Below are positions 8,856 through 17,179 of a stretch of DNA of 64,000 bases, in pieces. A program made the translations under genes and the position numbers. The notes beneath the pieces were generated by a model. The model had not been told where the DNA came from. It saw nothing but the letters and a program-made list of their open reading frames with translations, and did not search any database. Location of the stretch: contig CATLFB010000003.1 in assembly GCA_949927415.1 (NCBI GenBank), forward strand, positions 62,001 to 126,000, written 5' to 3'. This DNA comes from an uncultured Candidatus Melainabacteria bacterium. Its GTDB lineage: Bacteria; Cyanobacteriota; Vampirovibrionia; Gastranaerophilales; Gastranaerophilaceae. The first letter of the stretch is position 1; each line of letters opens with the position of its first letter.

Positions 8856-9827
8856 TTATTCATACAGGAAGCATTTGACGGTGTGTCCGTTTTCGAAATT
8901 TGTATTGTTTGGCGCTTTTTCTTTGCATTTCATCATTACATAGGGGCATCGGGTGTGGAATTTGCAGCCCTGCGGCGGATTTGAGGGGGATGGAAGTTCG
9001 CCTTTTAAAAGAGTTTTTTCGTTTGAACCCGCGGCATCTGGTGAAAATTGCGGAATCGCACTTAGCAAAGCTTTTGTATATGGGTGTTTCGGGTTGTTAA
9101 AGATTTCGTCAACCGTGCCGAGTTCGACAATTTCGCCCAAATACATTATAGCTGCGCGGTCAGCCAGATATTTTATGACGCTCAAATCGTGCGTAATCAG
9201 CATAAATGTCAGGTTGTAATTTTCTTTTAATTCTTTTAAAAGGTTGATGATTTGTGCCTGAATGCTGACATCAAGCGCGCTTACGGGTTCATCTGCAAGC
9301 ACGAATTCCGGATTTAAAACGAGCGCTCTTGCAATTGCAATTCTCTGCCTTTGACCGCCCGAAAATTCGTGAGGATAAAGCGAGAGGCATTCTTTATCAA
9401 GGCCGACTTTGCAGGCTGTTTCAGTGACAATCCGCTCAATTTCGGAATCGCTCAGGTTTGTGTTAATTTTCAGCGGTTCTTTCAGAGTGTCGAAAATTTT
9501 CATTTTCGGATCAAGGCTTGAATATGGGTTTTGGAAAATCATCTGGACTTTTTTTCTGAAATTTTTCAGTTCAGTTGAATCCATTTTCAGCATATCTTGC
9601 CCTTCAAAAATTATTTCACCGCTTTTGCTCGCCTCAAGTTTGATTATTGCTTTTGCAAGCGTCGACTTGCCGCAGCCGGATTCGCCGGCGATTGCAAGGA
9701 TTTCGCCTTTTTTTATTTCCAAATCCACGCCGTTCACCGCATAAATCGTCTGAACGCCGCCAAAGATGCCTTTGTCGGTTTTGTATTCAACATGCAAGTT
9801 TTTGATTTCTGCAAGATTTTCTCTCAT
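8856..9827 (-). CDS. oppF: Oligopeptide/dipeptide ABC transporter ATP-binding protein (OppF/DppF type)
   Basis: Cytoplasmic ATPase subunit of a peptide importer. Walker A GESGCGKS at residues 48-55, Q-loop MIFQNPYSSLDP, signature FSGGQRQRIAIARAL, Walker B VLADEPVSALD and H-loop LITHDLSVIKYLADR are all intact. The C-terminal oligopeptide-transporter extension follows, with its Cys-rich GCKFHTRCPYVMMKC segment, typical of OppD/OppF. It is 323 residues. No permease, substrate-binding protein or OppD partner is adjacent, so it is an isolated ATPase gene in this window. It is bounded upstream by a strong terminator. Confidence 0.88.
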   Translation of the reverse strand: MRENLAEIKNLHVEYKTDKGIFGGVQTIYAVNGVDLEIKKGEILAIAGESGCGKSTLAKAIIKLEASKSGEIIFEGQDMLKMDSTELKNFRKKVQMIFQNPYSSLDPKMKIFDTLKEPLKINTNLSDSEIERIVTETACKVGLDKECLSLYPHEFSGGQRQRIAIARALVLNPEFVLADEPVSALDVSIQAQIINLLKELKENYNLTFMLITHDLSVIKYLADRAAIMYLGEIVELGTVDEIFNNPKHPYTKALLSAIPQFSPDAAGSNEKTLLKGELPSPSNPPQGCKFHTRCPYVMMKCKEKAPNNTNFENGHTVKCFLYE

Positions 9828-9890
9828 AAAAAAAGTTTACCCTGTTTCTGTTAATATTTCAATTCCCAATCAGGCAAAATTTTTAAAACA

Positions 9891-9916
9891 AAAAGCCTCC
9901 TTTTTAGGAGGCTTTT
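9891..9916. terminator. Bidirectional intrinsic terminator
   Basis: The stem AAAAGCCTCC / GGAGGCTTTT has a six-base loop. T runs follow on both strands. It ends the SLH gene on the minus strand. Confidence 0.85.
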
Positions 9917-9968
9917 TTAGATTTTGCGGTTTGCTTTTGAATGCGCCGCCTTAACTTAAAACTTTAAA

Positions 9969-11111
9969 TTATTCAATAATCCAGCCATTTGTAAGGTCAA
10001 CTTTAACGGGTTTCAGCAGTTTAACGTCAACTGAATTTTCAGGAAGATTTTCCAGTTTTTCGCCTTTCAAAAGCGCTCTGATTATTTTCATAAACCAGTT
10101 TCTGTCTTTAGTAATTTCACCTTCAGCATGGAATCTTGCTGTCTGGTCGTTCGGTGTCACAATAAGGTTGTTGTCAAGAACTAAAACACCGTTTCTGACA
10201 AACCATTTGCCTTTTCTGACATCAAGCAGCTGGCCTTTGAGGGTTGAGCCTTTGTTGATCAGAATGTAATTTTCTTTTGTTACGTAGTTCATCGGAACAA
10301 CTGCAACGAAGATGTCGCCTGATTTGTTGATTTGAGAACTGATTGCTTTTGTCAATCTTATAGGAACGATAGTTCCGGCGGGGATTGTGCCGATTGTACC
10401 TTGGACTGTTGCTTCGTCTATAACAAAACCTTCGCCGCTTTTGGGGCGCATAACTTCCGCAAGTTTTGCGTTCGGGTTAAGTCTTGCTTCTTCAATCATT
10501 CTGTAAAGAATTACGGCAACTTCTGCGCGGGTTGCAGGGCGGGTTGCTTCGATTCTTTTTGCATTTTCAGAAGGAATTGTGACAAGCATATTTAATATTT
10601 CAGCTTTTCCGGCCGGAATTATAAAAGATTCCGGTACTGATGTTAAATCAGTATAGTTTTTCAAAACTTCAACAGCCTTAACATCGGTAATATCTTGTGT
10701 TGTAAGAGCATTTACAGCCATTGTGATTGATTCTGCTCTGGAAACAGAATCGTCGGGTCTGAAAAGTTCGCTTTCCGGCGAGTATGAAATCAGTTCAAAA
10801 TACAAAGATTTTTGGATTGCATCATAAGCCCAGAATTCTTCAGTAATATCAGTAAACTTGACCGGCTGTGCAACATGGATTCCTTCTTGTCCGAGTGCGT
10901 TGATTGCCATGCTTGCAAATTCTGCACGTGTAACGTTTTCGTCCGGCTGGAATGTTCCGTCAGGATATCCGACGATTATTCCTCTTTCGCTTAATTCATT
11001 AATTTGTTTGACTGCCCAGTGGTCTTCTGCAACATCGGGGAATGCAAAAGCGCATCCTGCCGCAAGCATTACCGCAAAAGAAGACAGCATTACCTTGAAT
11101 ATATTTTTCAT
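9969..11111 (-). CDS. Secreted SLH-domain protein
   Basis: The N-terminus has a signal peptide (MKNIFKVMLSSFAVMLAAGCAFA) followed at once by SLH repeats: FPDVAEDHWAVKQINELSERG and GYPDGTFQPDENVTRAEFASM, then a second copy (FTDITEEFWAYDAIQ...FRPDDSVSRAESITM) and a weaker third (ATRAEVAVILYRMIEEA, about 180-200). The C-terminal half is a beta-rich domain (IPAGTIVPIRLTKAISSQ...GSTLKGQLLDVRKGKWFVRNG). In cyanobacterial lineages SLH domains bind peptidoglycan and link it to outer-membrane porins, but here the C-terminus looks soluble rather than a long barrel. The Cys in the leader (LAAGC) makes a lipoprotein possible. The ATG at 11111 follows TAGGAG with a seven-base gap. Confidence 0.88.
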   Translation of the reverse strand: MKNIFKVMLSSFAVMLAAGCAFAFPDVAEDHWAVKQINELSERGIIVGYPDGTFQPDENVTRAEFASMAINALGQEGIHVAQPVKFTDITEEFWAYDAIQKSLYFELISYSPESELFRPDDSVSRAESITMAVNALTTQDITDVKAVEVLKNYTDLTSVPESFIIPAGKAEILNMLVTIPSENAKRIEATRPATRAEVAVILYRMIEEARLNPNAKLAEVMRPKSGEGFVIDEATVQGTIGTIPAGTIVPIRLTKAISSQINKSGDIFVAVVPMNYVTKENYILINKGSTLKGQLLDVRKGKWFVRNGVLVLDNNLIVTPNDQTARFHAEGEITKDRNWFMKIIRALLKGEKLENLPENSVDVKLLKPVKVDLTNGWIIE

Positions 11112-11198
11112 ACTCAATCTCCTATCATAATTTATCCATTAAAATCATACTACTTAAAGTTCTCCGAGAGCAAATAGTTTAAGTTATGTAAAATCATA

Positions 11199-11936
11199 TT
11201 AGTTCATTTGGGGTTTTGCTTTTATATATTTAATTGAATATATTCCGTAAAATATCCACACAATATGGCAGAAATCCAATAAAATATTATTATATATGAA
11301 TTTGTATGTAAAAATATCCAGCGCGCACACTATCCACAGAAGTGTTATGGCAATCCAGATGATAATATAGAAGATTCTTTTAATTTTTGTATTATAAGTA
11401 GCAAATGTCAATAAATTCGTGAGCGGATAATAAATGATTCCGTAAAGTACAAGCACGCTAATCATTGTAAAAAACGGAATTCCCATTGAATCAGCCGCTC
11501 CGTTGTATACATGCTTTCCTAAATCCGCCATGTATGAAGAAACATACAGATAAGATATTATCGGATATGAAATGTTTATCCATAGAAATGCAAACAATTT
11601 TTTATTAAAGATTGTGAGGTTTGTGAAAGATTTAAAGTCTTTTATCCTGAAGATTATTGAGAACAAAAGAATTGCAATAAAATACCCCCAAATATGGAAA
11701 ATAGTATTGTCCGGTATGAAATTCGGATTTCTTAAAGGGCTTACCGCGCTTGAAACTTCCTTTGGGCTGACTGTTTGTGCGATATTGTCAGCTGCCGTTC
11801 TGTCAATATAATAATCAGGCAGTGTGAAATTGCATTTAACAAGCAAAATTATGCTTAATATAAGCACAACAAATCCGAATAAAAAAATCGGGTTTTTGTA
11901 AAAATCTTTTATGCTCCAAGCAATTCCCTTACACAT
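11199..11936 (-). CDS. Multi-pass membrane protein, unrecognised
   Basis: 245 residues with about five or six hydrophobic segments: FLFGFVVLILSIILLV near the N-terminus, then segments around residues 85-100, 115-130, 155-175, 190-210 and the C-terminus. The loop after the first segment is polar and probably periplasmic. No conserved catalytic motif is visible. The start overlaps the end of the next upstream gene by eight bases (AATGTGTAAG), which implies translational coupling and a two-protein membrane unit. Function unknown. Confidence 0.75.
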   Translation of the reverse strand: MCKGIAWSIKDFYKNPIFLFGFVVLILSIILLVKCNFTLPDYYIDRTAADNIAQTVSPKEVSSAVSPLRNPNFIPDNTIFHIWGYFIAILLFSIIFRIKDFKSFTNLTIFNKKLFAFLWINISYPIISYLYVSSYMADLGKHVYNGAADSMGIPFFTMISVLVLYGIIYYPLTNLLTFATYNTKIKRIFYIIIWIAITLLWIVCALDIFTYKFIYNNILLDFCHIVWIFYGIYSIKYIKAKPQMN

Positions 11937-12261
11937 TCCACCCTCCTTCGACCCGTTTTTTGGATAGAAAATGGCTTATAATTTCCAATCCGATAACAAG
12001 AAGTATTATATCAAACGCGATAATAGCAATTTCCGTAAAACGCGGCATCATGGCTCCAAAACGTCCTGAAAATACAAATAACTCAAAGGCAAATGAGTAG
12101 ATTGATTTTAAAATCACTGCCAGAATATTAAAAACAAATATAACAGTTAAGCCGCCAAGGTATTTGGAGATTGCAAAGCCGGCCGGAATCCAGCATGTTA
12201 TATAAATTATTTGTAAAAGCGGAAATTCAAGATAGATAGGTTTTTCTCTCAAATTTTTCAT
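11929..12261 (-). CDS. Small membrane protein, unrecognised
   Basis: 110 residues with three predicted membrane helices (PLLQIIYITCWIPAGFAI; LTVIFVFNILAVILKSIYSFAF; IAIIAFDIILLVIGLEIISHF). It is the first gene of a two-gene operon with the larger membrane protein, whose start codon it overlaps. No family recognised. The two may form one complex. Confidence 0.7.
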   Translation of the reverse strand: MKNLREKPIYLEFPLLQIIYITCWIPAGFAISKYLGGLTVIFVFNILAVILKSIYSFAFELFVFSGRFGAMMPRFTEIAIIAFDIILLVIGLEIISHFLSKKRVEGGWNV

Positions 12262-12332
12262 AAATAAATTCTAACACAAATAATAATTTTTGGATTTATT
12301 ATTAAGGAATTGTTGCAAATTGTTTAATAAAT

Positions 12333-12767
12333 TTAATCAAGTATTTCAAAAATATTATTTCTAACTTCTTCTTTATTAATTTTTTCGGGATAAAACTTTT
12401 TGACAAATCCACAAATAAAGTCCTTTAAATAATCAGAAGGAGCTTCAAAATTTGTACAACCGTCACTATATAGACTCTCACTGCTTATCAACATATCTTG
12501 AAGTTTATTACCCTTTTTATCTGTTATATATGCAACTGTATCTGTCGTAATGTCCAAACCGCCAATACCATTCTCAACATCACGTGATTCCTCGATATAT
12601 TTGTATATTTTACCGTCTTTTTGAGCATCCATTCTTTTTAAAGCATTATACATATCTTTTAATGCATCCGGAGAATAAATACTATTTATTCTTTTTTCTA
12701 ATATTTCGTTACGAATAAATTTGCCCTGAAAAACCGTACTGTTGTTTTGGATTCTGTTTATTTCCAT
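12333..12767 (-). CDS. Unrecognised small protein with N-terminal VFQG motif
   Basis: 144 residues. Begins MEINRIQNNSTVFQGKF, so the aromatic-x-Gly motif falls at residues 13-15, as in other unassigned proteins of this window. The middle (ENGIGGLDITTDTVAYITDKKGNKLQD) looks like a small beta-hairpin region and the C-terminus is helical (DYLKDFICGFVKKFYPEK). No signal peptide or membrane segment. An AAGGAG ribosome site precedes the ATG. Separated by ~210 bp and a strong hairpin from another small gene of the same type. Confidence 0.7.
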   Translation of the reverse strand: MEINRIQNNSTVFQGKFIRNEILEKRINSIYSPDALKDMYNALKRMDAQKDGKIYKYIEESRDVENGIGGLDITTDTVAYITDKKGNKLQDMLISSESLYSDGCTNFEAPSDYLKDFICGFVKKFYPEKINKEEVRNNIFEILD

Positions 12768-12854
12768 TGTTATACTCCTTGTGTTGCATTAAAACACGTA
12801 AAAATAAAATTTGCCAGTAAGTTCTCGTACTTACCAAAATTCAATAAATATAAT

Positions 12855-12886
12855 AAAAGACAGGATAAAATTTTATCCTGTCTTTT
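12855..12886. terminator. Long palindromic hairpin, terminator
   Basis: A perfect 32-bp palindrome with AAAAGACAGGATAAAA as its left half. It has A/T flanks and lies downstream of the small gene at 12978-13250. Confidence 0.75.
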
Positions 12887-12977
12887 AACTTGGAGCTTGA
12901 CATACGACTTGAAACTCAAAGTTTTTAGAATGGTTGTGTCGCCTAAGATTGAAGACATTTTCAAAGCCTTCTGCGTA

Positions 12978-13250
12978 TTAAAGCCAAGACGTATCAATAT
13001 TTGGAGTGCTAAGCTTCTTTTCAAGCTTTTCGGCAAGTTGTTTTAGTTCTTGCTCATTACATTTATCAATTAAAGATTCAGCTAATTCTTTTGCACTGTT
13101 CTTACTTTTATTACTTTTATTCCCTCTACAATAGCTGTCTAAAACTTCTTTTACACCTGATGTAGAACTAGATGAAAAACGACTGCGCCCAAATCTACCA
13201 AAACTAGCATTGTAATTGTTTGATTGAATTCCGTGTACTTGCATACACAT
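12978..13250 (-). CDS. Small unrecognised protein with N-terminal SFGRFGR motif
   Basis: 90 residues, or 88 if the second Met is used. An AAGGAGA ribosome site precedes the start. The N-terminus (GIQSNNYNASFGRFGRSRF) again places S-F-G after a polar ~15-residue leader. The rest is Ser/Lys-rich and then helical (KELAESLIDKCNEQELKQLAEKLEKKL), a probable short coiled coil. No known domain. It is read in the same direction as 12333-12767. Confidence 0.6.
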   Translation of the reverse strand: MCMQVHGIQSNNYNASFGRFGRSRFSSSSTSGVKEVLDSYCRGNKSNKSKNSAKELAESLIDKCNEQELKQLAEKLEKKLSTPNIDTSWL

Positions 13251-13501
13251 TCTCCTTTTTTATGTTACACAAATATAAAAACCTAAAAAAATATTTTGCT
13301 AGGCAAATTGTTTATACATAATGAACAACTATTACTATTATTATTACTATATTTGCGCTATTTGTAAAGATTTTTCAATTTGCTTAACAATTCTTTTTTG
13401 AAACCATATTTGTTCATAATCTTGAACCGAACAAGGCAACAAAATAGAGCCTTGACGGCTCATTAGAGTCTATTTCACACAGTGCTATCTGTATGAAAAC
13501 T

Positions 13502-13517
13502 TGGGCATGAAGAGACT
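13502..13517 (-). repeat. Duplicate of the tRNA-Leu 3' end
   Basis: Sixteen bases (TGGGCATGAAGAGACT) are identical to 13696-13711, the 3' end of tRNA-Leu. The two copies are direct repeats 194 bp apart, the arrangement left by integration at a tRNA 3' end. No integrase remains between them. The rest of 13251-13655 holds no gene that I can support. Confidence 0.6.
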
Positions 13518-13655
13518 GTCTTGGATTTTTTTGCGTTAAACGAGTCTACGGTTTTTGCTTCAATGAACTCTCGTTCATTTTGCAAAAGACCTCCGCTCTC
13601 TGCAAAAAAATCTGCTCGAACTCCTAACCAGAGTTTCTCATCTCACTCAAGACAA

Positions 13656-13696
13656 AGATAAAGCCTCAATGGGTTATGAACATTGAGGCTTTATCT
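13656..13696 (-). terminator. Terminator of tRNA-Leu
   Basis: A perfect 15-bp stem (13656-13670 with 13682-13696), an 11-base loop and a T-rich tail on the minus strand lie directly after tRNA-Leu. Confidence 0.75.
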
Positions 13697-13775
13697 GGGC
13701 ATGAAGAGACTCGAACTCCCACGCGGTTAGCACTAGTTCCTAAGACTAGCGTGTCTACCATTCCACCACATGCCC
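13696..13775 (-). tRNA. tRNA-Leu (anticodon TAG)
   Basis: Folds as a class II tRNA. The acceptor stem pairs GGGCATG with CATGCCC, with discriminator A. The D-arm is GGTGGAATGGTAGACAC. Anticodon stem CTAGT/ACTAG holds loop CTTAGGA. There is a long variable arm, and the T-arm contains GTTCGAGTC. CCA is not encoded. Confidence 0.93.
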
Positions 13776-13805
13776 TTGTTAAATTGTAAAGTGACTGCGT
13801 CACTA

Positions 13806-13868
13806 AGCGTGTCTACCCCTCTCTGAAACGATATTTAATCGTTTCATCGGCAGAGTACCACATGCCCT
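13806..13868 (-). other. tRNA-Leu 5' fragment interrupted by a hairpin
   Basis: AGCGTGTCTACC (13806-13817) and CCACATGCCCTT (about 13858-13868) repeat the 5' part of the adjacent tRNA-Leu, but a ~40-bp insert containing a perfect hairpin (TGAAACGA...TCGTTTCA, 13824-13846) separates them. It cannot fold as a tRNA and is best read as a degenerate duplicate. Confidence 0.55.
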
Positions 13869-14197
13869 TATTTTGTTGTCATTGCGCATTTATTGCGCGT
13901 AAGTATAATTTATCCCAAGCAAATCGAATTGTCAAGATTTTTTGTAAATATCCTCCGGATGCGCCGAATTTGAAAGTTTTATCTCGTAATATTCATTCTT
14001 GTCAATGTTTACACCCATGGTGTCTGTGTTGCAATACTGCTTTTTCTTGTTTTTTCTGTTTTTTAAAATGTTGTCGATAAAACTTTTCATAAAATAAGAT
14101 TACCACAAAGATTTTCCGATTCTTCCAATAGTAAACATTTATTAATAGCCGCTTGCAAAATTTTCTTCTTTATAATACTATTACTATACTTACGTGC

Positions 14198-14239
14198 GTC
14201 GGTGAGTTTTTTTTGTGGAAAAAGATGTGTAACACCGAT
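14198..14239 (+). promoter_or_regulatory. Possible rplS leader hairpin
   Basis: GTCGGTG and CACCGAT can pair across a 28-base loop, between TATAAT/TATACT boxes (14171-14190) and rplS. This is a candidate autoregulatory leader of the ribosomal protein gene. The stem is short, so support is weak. Confidence 0.3.
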
Positions 14240-14286
14240 TAAGGAATTCAAAAGTACGAAATATAAAATTATAAAGGAAAAAGAAA

Positions 14287-14640
14287 ATGAACCCTATTAT
14301 TGATGAATTAGAAAAAACTTACATGGAAAAAGAAGTTCCGGATGTAAACCCCGGCGACACTGTAAAAGTTTTCGTCAGAATCGTTGAAGGAAACAAAGAA
14401 AGAATTCAGGCTTTCGAAGGCACAATCATTAAAAAACACGGCGAAGGCATCAACAAAACTATTACTGTAAGAAAAGTATTCCAGGGCGTTGGCGTAGAAC
14501 GTGTGTTCTTGATTCACTCACCAAGAATCGACAAAATCACTGTTCTCAGACGCGGAGACGTTAGACGTTCTAAACTTTACTACTTAAGAGAACGTTCAGG
14601 TAAAGCTACTCGTATCAAGGAAAAAATTGAAAAAAGATAA
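14287..14640 (+). CDS. rplS: 50S ribosomal protein L19
   Basis: 117 residues, full length, with typical L19 sequence: FRPGDTV-like [56 protein letters not shown], and [21 protein letters not shown]. It is a structural protein of the large subunit at the inter-subunit interface. AAAGGAAAAAG precedes the ATG. It is the first gene of an operon with rbgA, whose start lies inside the last codons of rplS, and rnhB. Confidence 0.97.
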   Translation: MNPIIDELEKTYMEKEVPDVNPGDTVKVFVRIVEGNKERIQAFEGTIIKKHGEGINKTITVRKVFQGVGVERVFLIHSPRIDKITVLRRGDVRRSKLYYLRERSGKATRIKEKIEKR

Positions 14641-15478
14641 GACTCATATTCACTGGTATCCCGGGCACATAGCAAAAGCTGAAAGAAAGCTTAAAGAGCA
14701 GTTGTCACTGGTGGATGCCGTGATAGAAGTACTTGATGCAAGAATTCCGCTCTCGAGCGGGTACGATAATATTGCGGGGCTGTTAAATGATAAGCCCCGT
14801 TTAATTTTGTTCAATAAGTCTGATTTGGCAGACAGAGGCAAGCTGAAGGCTTTTGCTGAAAAAATAGAAAAAGAATCCGGATACCCCGTAATTCTTTCAG
14901 ACGCTAAAAATTCAAAAGATTTAAACCAGATTGTCAAAAAAGCCGTTGAACTTTCAGAGCCCCGGATTCAGGCGATTATGAAAAAAGGACTTTTAAGACG
15001 TCCTGCACGCGTTATGGTTGTTGGCATGCCAAATGTCGGTAAATCAAGCATAATTAATAAACTTACACGCTCATCCAAAACCAAAACCGGAGCAAAAGCA
15101 GGTGTTACCCGCCAGCAGCAGTGGGTTCGGATAAATCCGCAGCTGGAACTTCTTGACACCCCGGGGATTATTCCTATGAAACAAGAAGACCAGATTAGAG
15201 CGAAAAAACTGGCTTTTGTGAATTCGGTATCAGAAAACGCTTATTCAAACGAAATTGTCGCAGAAGAATTGCTGGAATTGTTATCAGAAAACTATCCGGA
15301 AATTGTAAAAAATTACTACAAACTGGAAAACGATATTACGCTTGAAAATATTGCAATTGCGCGCAACTGGATTAAAACAGGCGGTGAGGCTGATATTGAA
15401 AGAACTTCGATTTATGTTTTGAGGGATTTCAGAGAGGGTAAAATCGGAAAATTTGTTCTTGACGATTTGGAGGCGTAA
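14627..15478 (+). CDS. rbgA: RbgA/YlqF ribosome-biogenesis GTPase
   Basis: A circularly permuted GTPase that helps late assembly of the 50S subunit. Motif order is permuted as expected: G4 NKSD (63-66), then G1 GMPNVGKS (133-140), then G3 DTPG (177-180). The N-terminal [10 protein letters not shown] signature is present. It is 283 residues. Translation must begin at a TTG (14627) within the end of rplS, since no ATG precedes HWYPGH. The 14-bp overlap suggests coupling. Its stop overlaps the rnhB start (TAATG). Ribosomal protein and ribosome-assembly factor are thus co-expressed. Confidence 0.93.
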   Translation: MKKDKTHIHWYPGHIAKAERKLKEQLSLVDAVIEVLDARIPLSSGYDNIAGLLNDKPRLILFNKSDLADRGKLKAFAEKIEKESGYPVILSDAKNSKDLNQIVKKAVELSEPRIQAIMKKGLLRRPARVMVVGMPNVGKSSIINKLTRSSKTKTGAKAGVTRQQQWVRINPQLELLDTPGIIPMKQEDQIRAKKLAFVNSVSENAYSNEIVAEELLELLSENYPEIVKNYYKLENDITLENIAIARNWIKTGGEADIERTSIYVLRDFREGKIGKFVLDDLEA

Positions 15479-16176
15479 TGGCTGAATTAACAACGGATTC
15501 ACATATTATAAAACTTTTTGCCTATGATGTTTTTTACAAAAACCACATGATTATAGGAACGGATGAGGCTGGCAGAGGACCTGCTGCGGGCGGCGTTTTT
15601 GCAAGTGCGGTGTGTTTTCATAAACGCTCAAAAGAGTTGATAGAAAAGCTTTCGATACTAAATGACAGCAAACAGATTTCAAAGAAAAAACGTGAAATCT
15701 TGTACGATATAATTTTAGAAAACACAATTAACAAAACCGTTTGCGTGGGAGTGGAAGAGATTGAGGAGATAAATATTCTAAACGCATCTTTAAAGGCTAT
15801 GAAACTTGCAGTGGAAGATGTTTTAAAGCGTGCAGCTCTTGCTGAAGCTTTGGAGGGAAATTATCAGAAATTTCTTGTGCTGGTGGATGGCAATAAGCGA
15901 ATCAAAGATTTTGACATGTGTTCGCAAAAATGGGTTGTGAAGGGCGATGCGACATCCGCCTCGATTGCTGCGGCAAGTATCCTGGCAAAAGTTACGCGCG
16001 ACAGATATATGGAAGAACTTGATGCGGAATTTCCGCAATACGGCTGGGCAAAAAACGCCGGGTACTTAACAAAAGAGCATATTGCTGCGATTGACAAATA
16101 CGGGCTTTGTAAATACCACAGGCCGTCATTTTTGCGCAAACATTTCGAAAAGCAAGAGCAGTTAAATTTGTTTTAG
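15478..16176 (+). CDS. rnhB: Ribonuclease HII
   Basis: Cleaves RNA in RNA-DNA hybrids and single ribonucleotides in DNA. The catalytic start motif IIGTDEAGRGPAAG (D29, E30) is present, followed by NDSKQISKKKRE, VDGNKRIKDF with the third acid, and SIAAASILAKVTRDRYM with the fourth. The GYLTKEHIAAI...HRPSFLRKHF C-terminus is typical. 232 residues. The start is taken from the TAATG overlap with rbgA; an internal ATG at 15547 would give a shorter N-terminus. Last gene of the rplS-rbgA-rnhB operon. The 225 bp after it contain no gene I can support. Confidence 0.94.
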   Translation: MAELTTDSHIIKLFAYDVFYKNHMIIGTDEAGRGPAAGGVFASAVCFHKRSKELIEKLSILNDSKQISKKKREILYDIILENTINKTVCVGVEEIEEINILNASLKAMKLAVEDVLKRAALAEALEGNYQKFLVLVDGNKRIKDFDMCSQKWVVKGDATSASIAAASILAKVTRDRYMEELDAEFPQYGWAKNAGYLTKEHIAAIDKYGLCKYHRPSFLRKHFEKQEQLNLF

Positions 16177-16401
16177 CAGCGTTAATTTCGTATTTGCGCA
16201 CAAGCCGGCATTGTGAACGTAGGCAAAGTAATCAGTCTTTTGTTATTTCAAGACTTGAAAAACTCTGACGATTCTTATTTATACATTTTAGAAAAATAAT
16301 CCGAATTGCTGGACTGTGCCGTTGATGAGATTTTAAAACTATACGAAAAGGCGGTAGAGGGTTCCTCACAATGACTGGCTTGCGAGGCTTTTGGGCCTCT
16401 T

Positions 16402-17152
16402 CTACCAAGGATAATCGTCTCTAATCTCCCAGCCATCTGAAATTATTTTTGCAGTACAGCAATTTTCATTACCTGTAGAGTTCATATTGCAATTAGAATT
16501 TATATAATTTTCGTCTTTCTCGTAACATAACGGTAGAATACCTTTTTTGGTATCAATTTGAAATAAAAAGACATCTCGTCCAAGAATATTCGGTGATTGT
16601 GTCCCGTTTATATCAACATACACCATTCCGCTGCCATAATAGCTTGGCCGTCCTTGAGCATCTGTTGTATTGCGCGGCATAAAAACAGTTGTGCCGTTAT
16701 TAAGCTGAAACAGAGTTCGAGTGGTGCTTGACTCTATAGACCAACCTAAAGTTTTACCTGACAGATTCTTCCATGGATATTTTGATTTATACCCGCATGA
16801 AATAGCAGTTTCGCACAGTTGAACACCGTTGAAGTAAGGCTTAAAATACGTGTTGAAATATTCTTCAACAACAATATTTCCGCCTTTAGGCCATGTGTCA
16901 TACGGTCCGTTATCAAGTTGAGCGCGCATAATCTGCTGATTTAAAACAGTGTAAGTTTTTTTAAGTCGTGTGACAAGAACTGTTTTTTGCTGTTTTTGAA
17001 TTAATGCGGGTAAAGTCATTGCCGCAACGATTCCTATTATCCCCAGTGTAATTAAAGTTTCTGCTAATGTAAAAGCTTTTCTACTCCCAAAACCCTTGCT
17101 ATAAGCGGTTTTTCGGGGGGGGGGGGCAGGCGTAATCTCTGTGGTTATTCAT
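16402..17152 (-). CDS. Type IV pilin-like protein, out of frame at a 12-base C tract
   Basis: The only start with a ribosome site (AGGAG, then ATG at 17152) encodes MNNHRDYAC and runs into 12 consecutive C (minus strand). At this length the frame ends at a TAG soon after. Removing one C joins it to KTAYSKGFGSRKA|FTLAETLITLGIIGIVAAMT, a complete prepilin leader, hydrophobic helix and soluble domain ending IRDDYPW. So as written the gene is off, and 11 C would turn it on. The body is a paralogue of the pilin at the window start and carries Cys pairs (CETAISCG; NCNMNSTGNENCC). Either phase variation by slipped-strand mispairing or a homopolymer sequencing error explains this. The ATG-like start at 17019 lies inside the helix. 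Confidence 0.8.
17115..17126. repeat. Homopolymeric (G)12 tract inside the pilin gene
   Basis: Twelve consecutive G on the plus strand, 26 to 37 bases after the ATG of the pilin-like gene. No other homopolymer of G or C of comparable length was noticed in the window. It sets the reading frame of the prepilin. Confidence 0.85.
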
Positions 17153-17179
17153 TTTTCGCTCCTTCTGTTTTTCTTATTC

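Noticed and set aside
12770..13046. Overlapping open frames of ~90-100 residues on both strands
   Set aside because: They run through the terminator palindrome and the small gene at 12978-13250. They have no ribosome site or plausible composition.
16177..16401. Possible short coding remnant after rnhB (about 28 residues, then a stop, then further open frame)
   Set aside because: The coding potential is weak, a stop interrupts it, and I recognise no homology. Too little to call a pseudogene.
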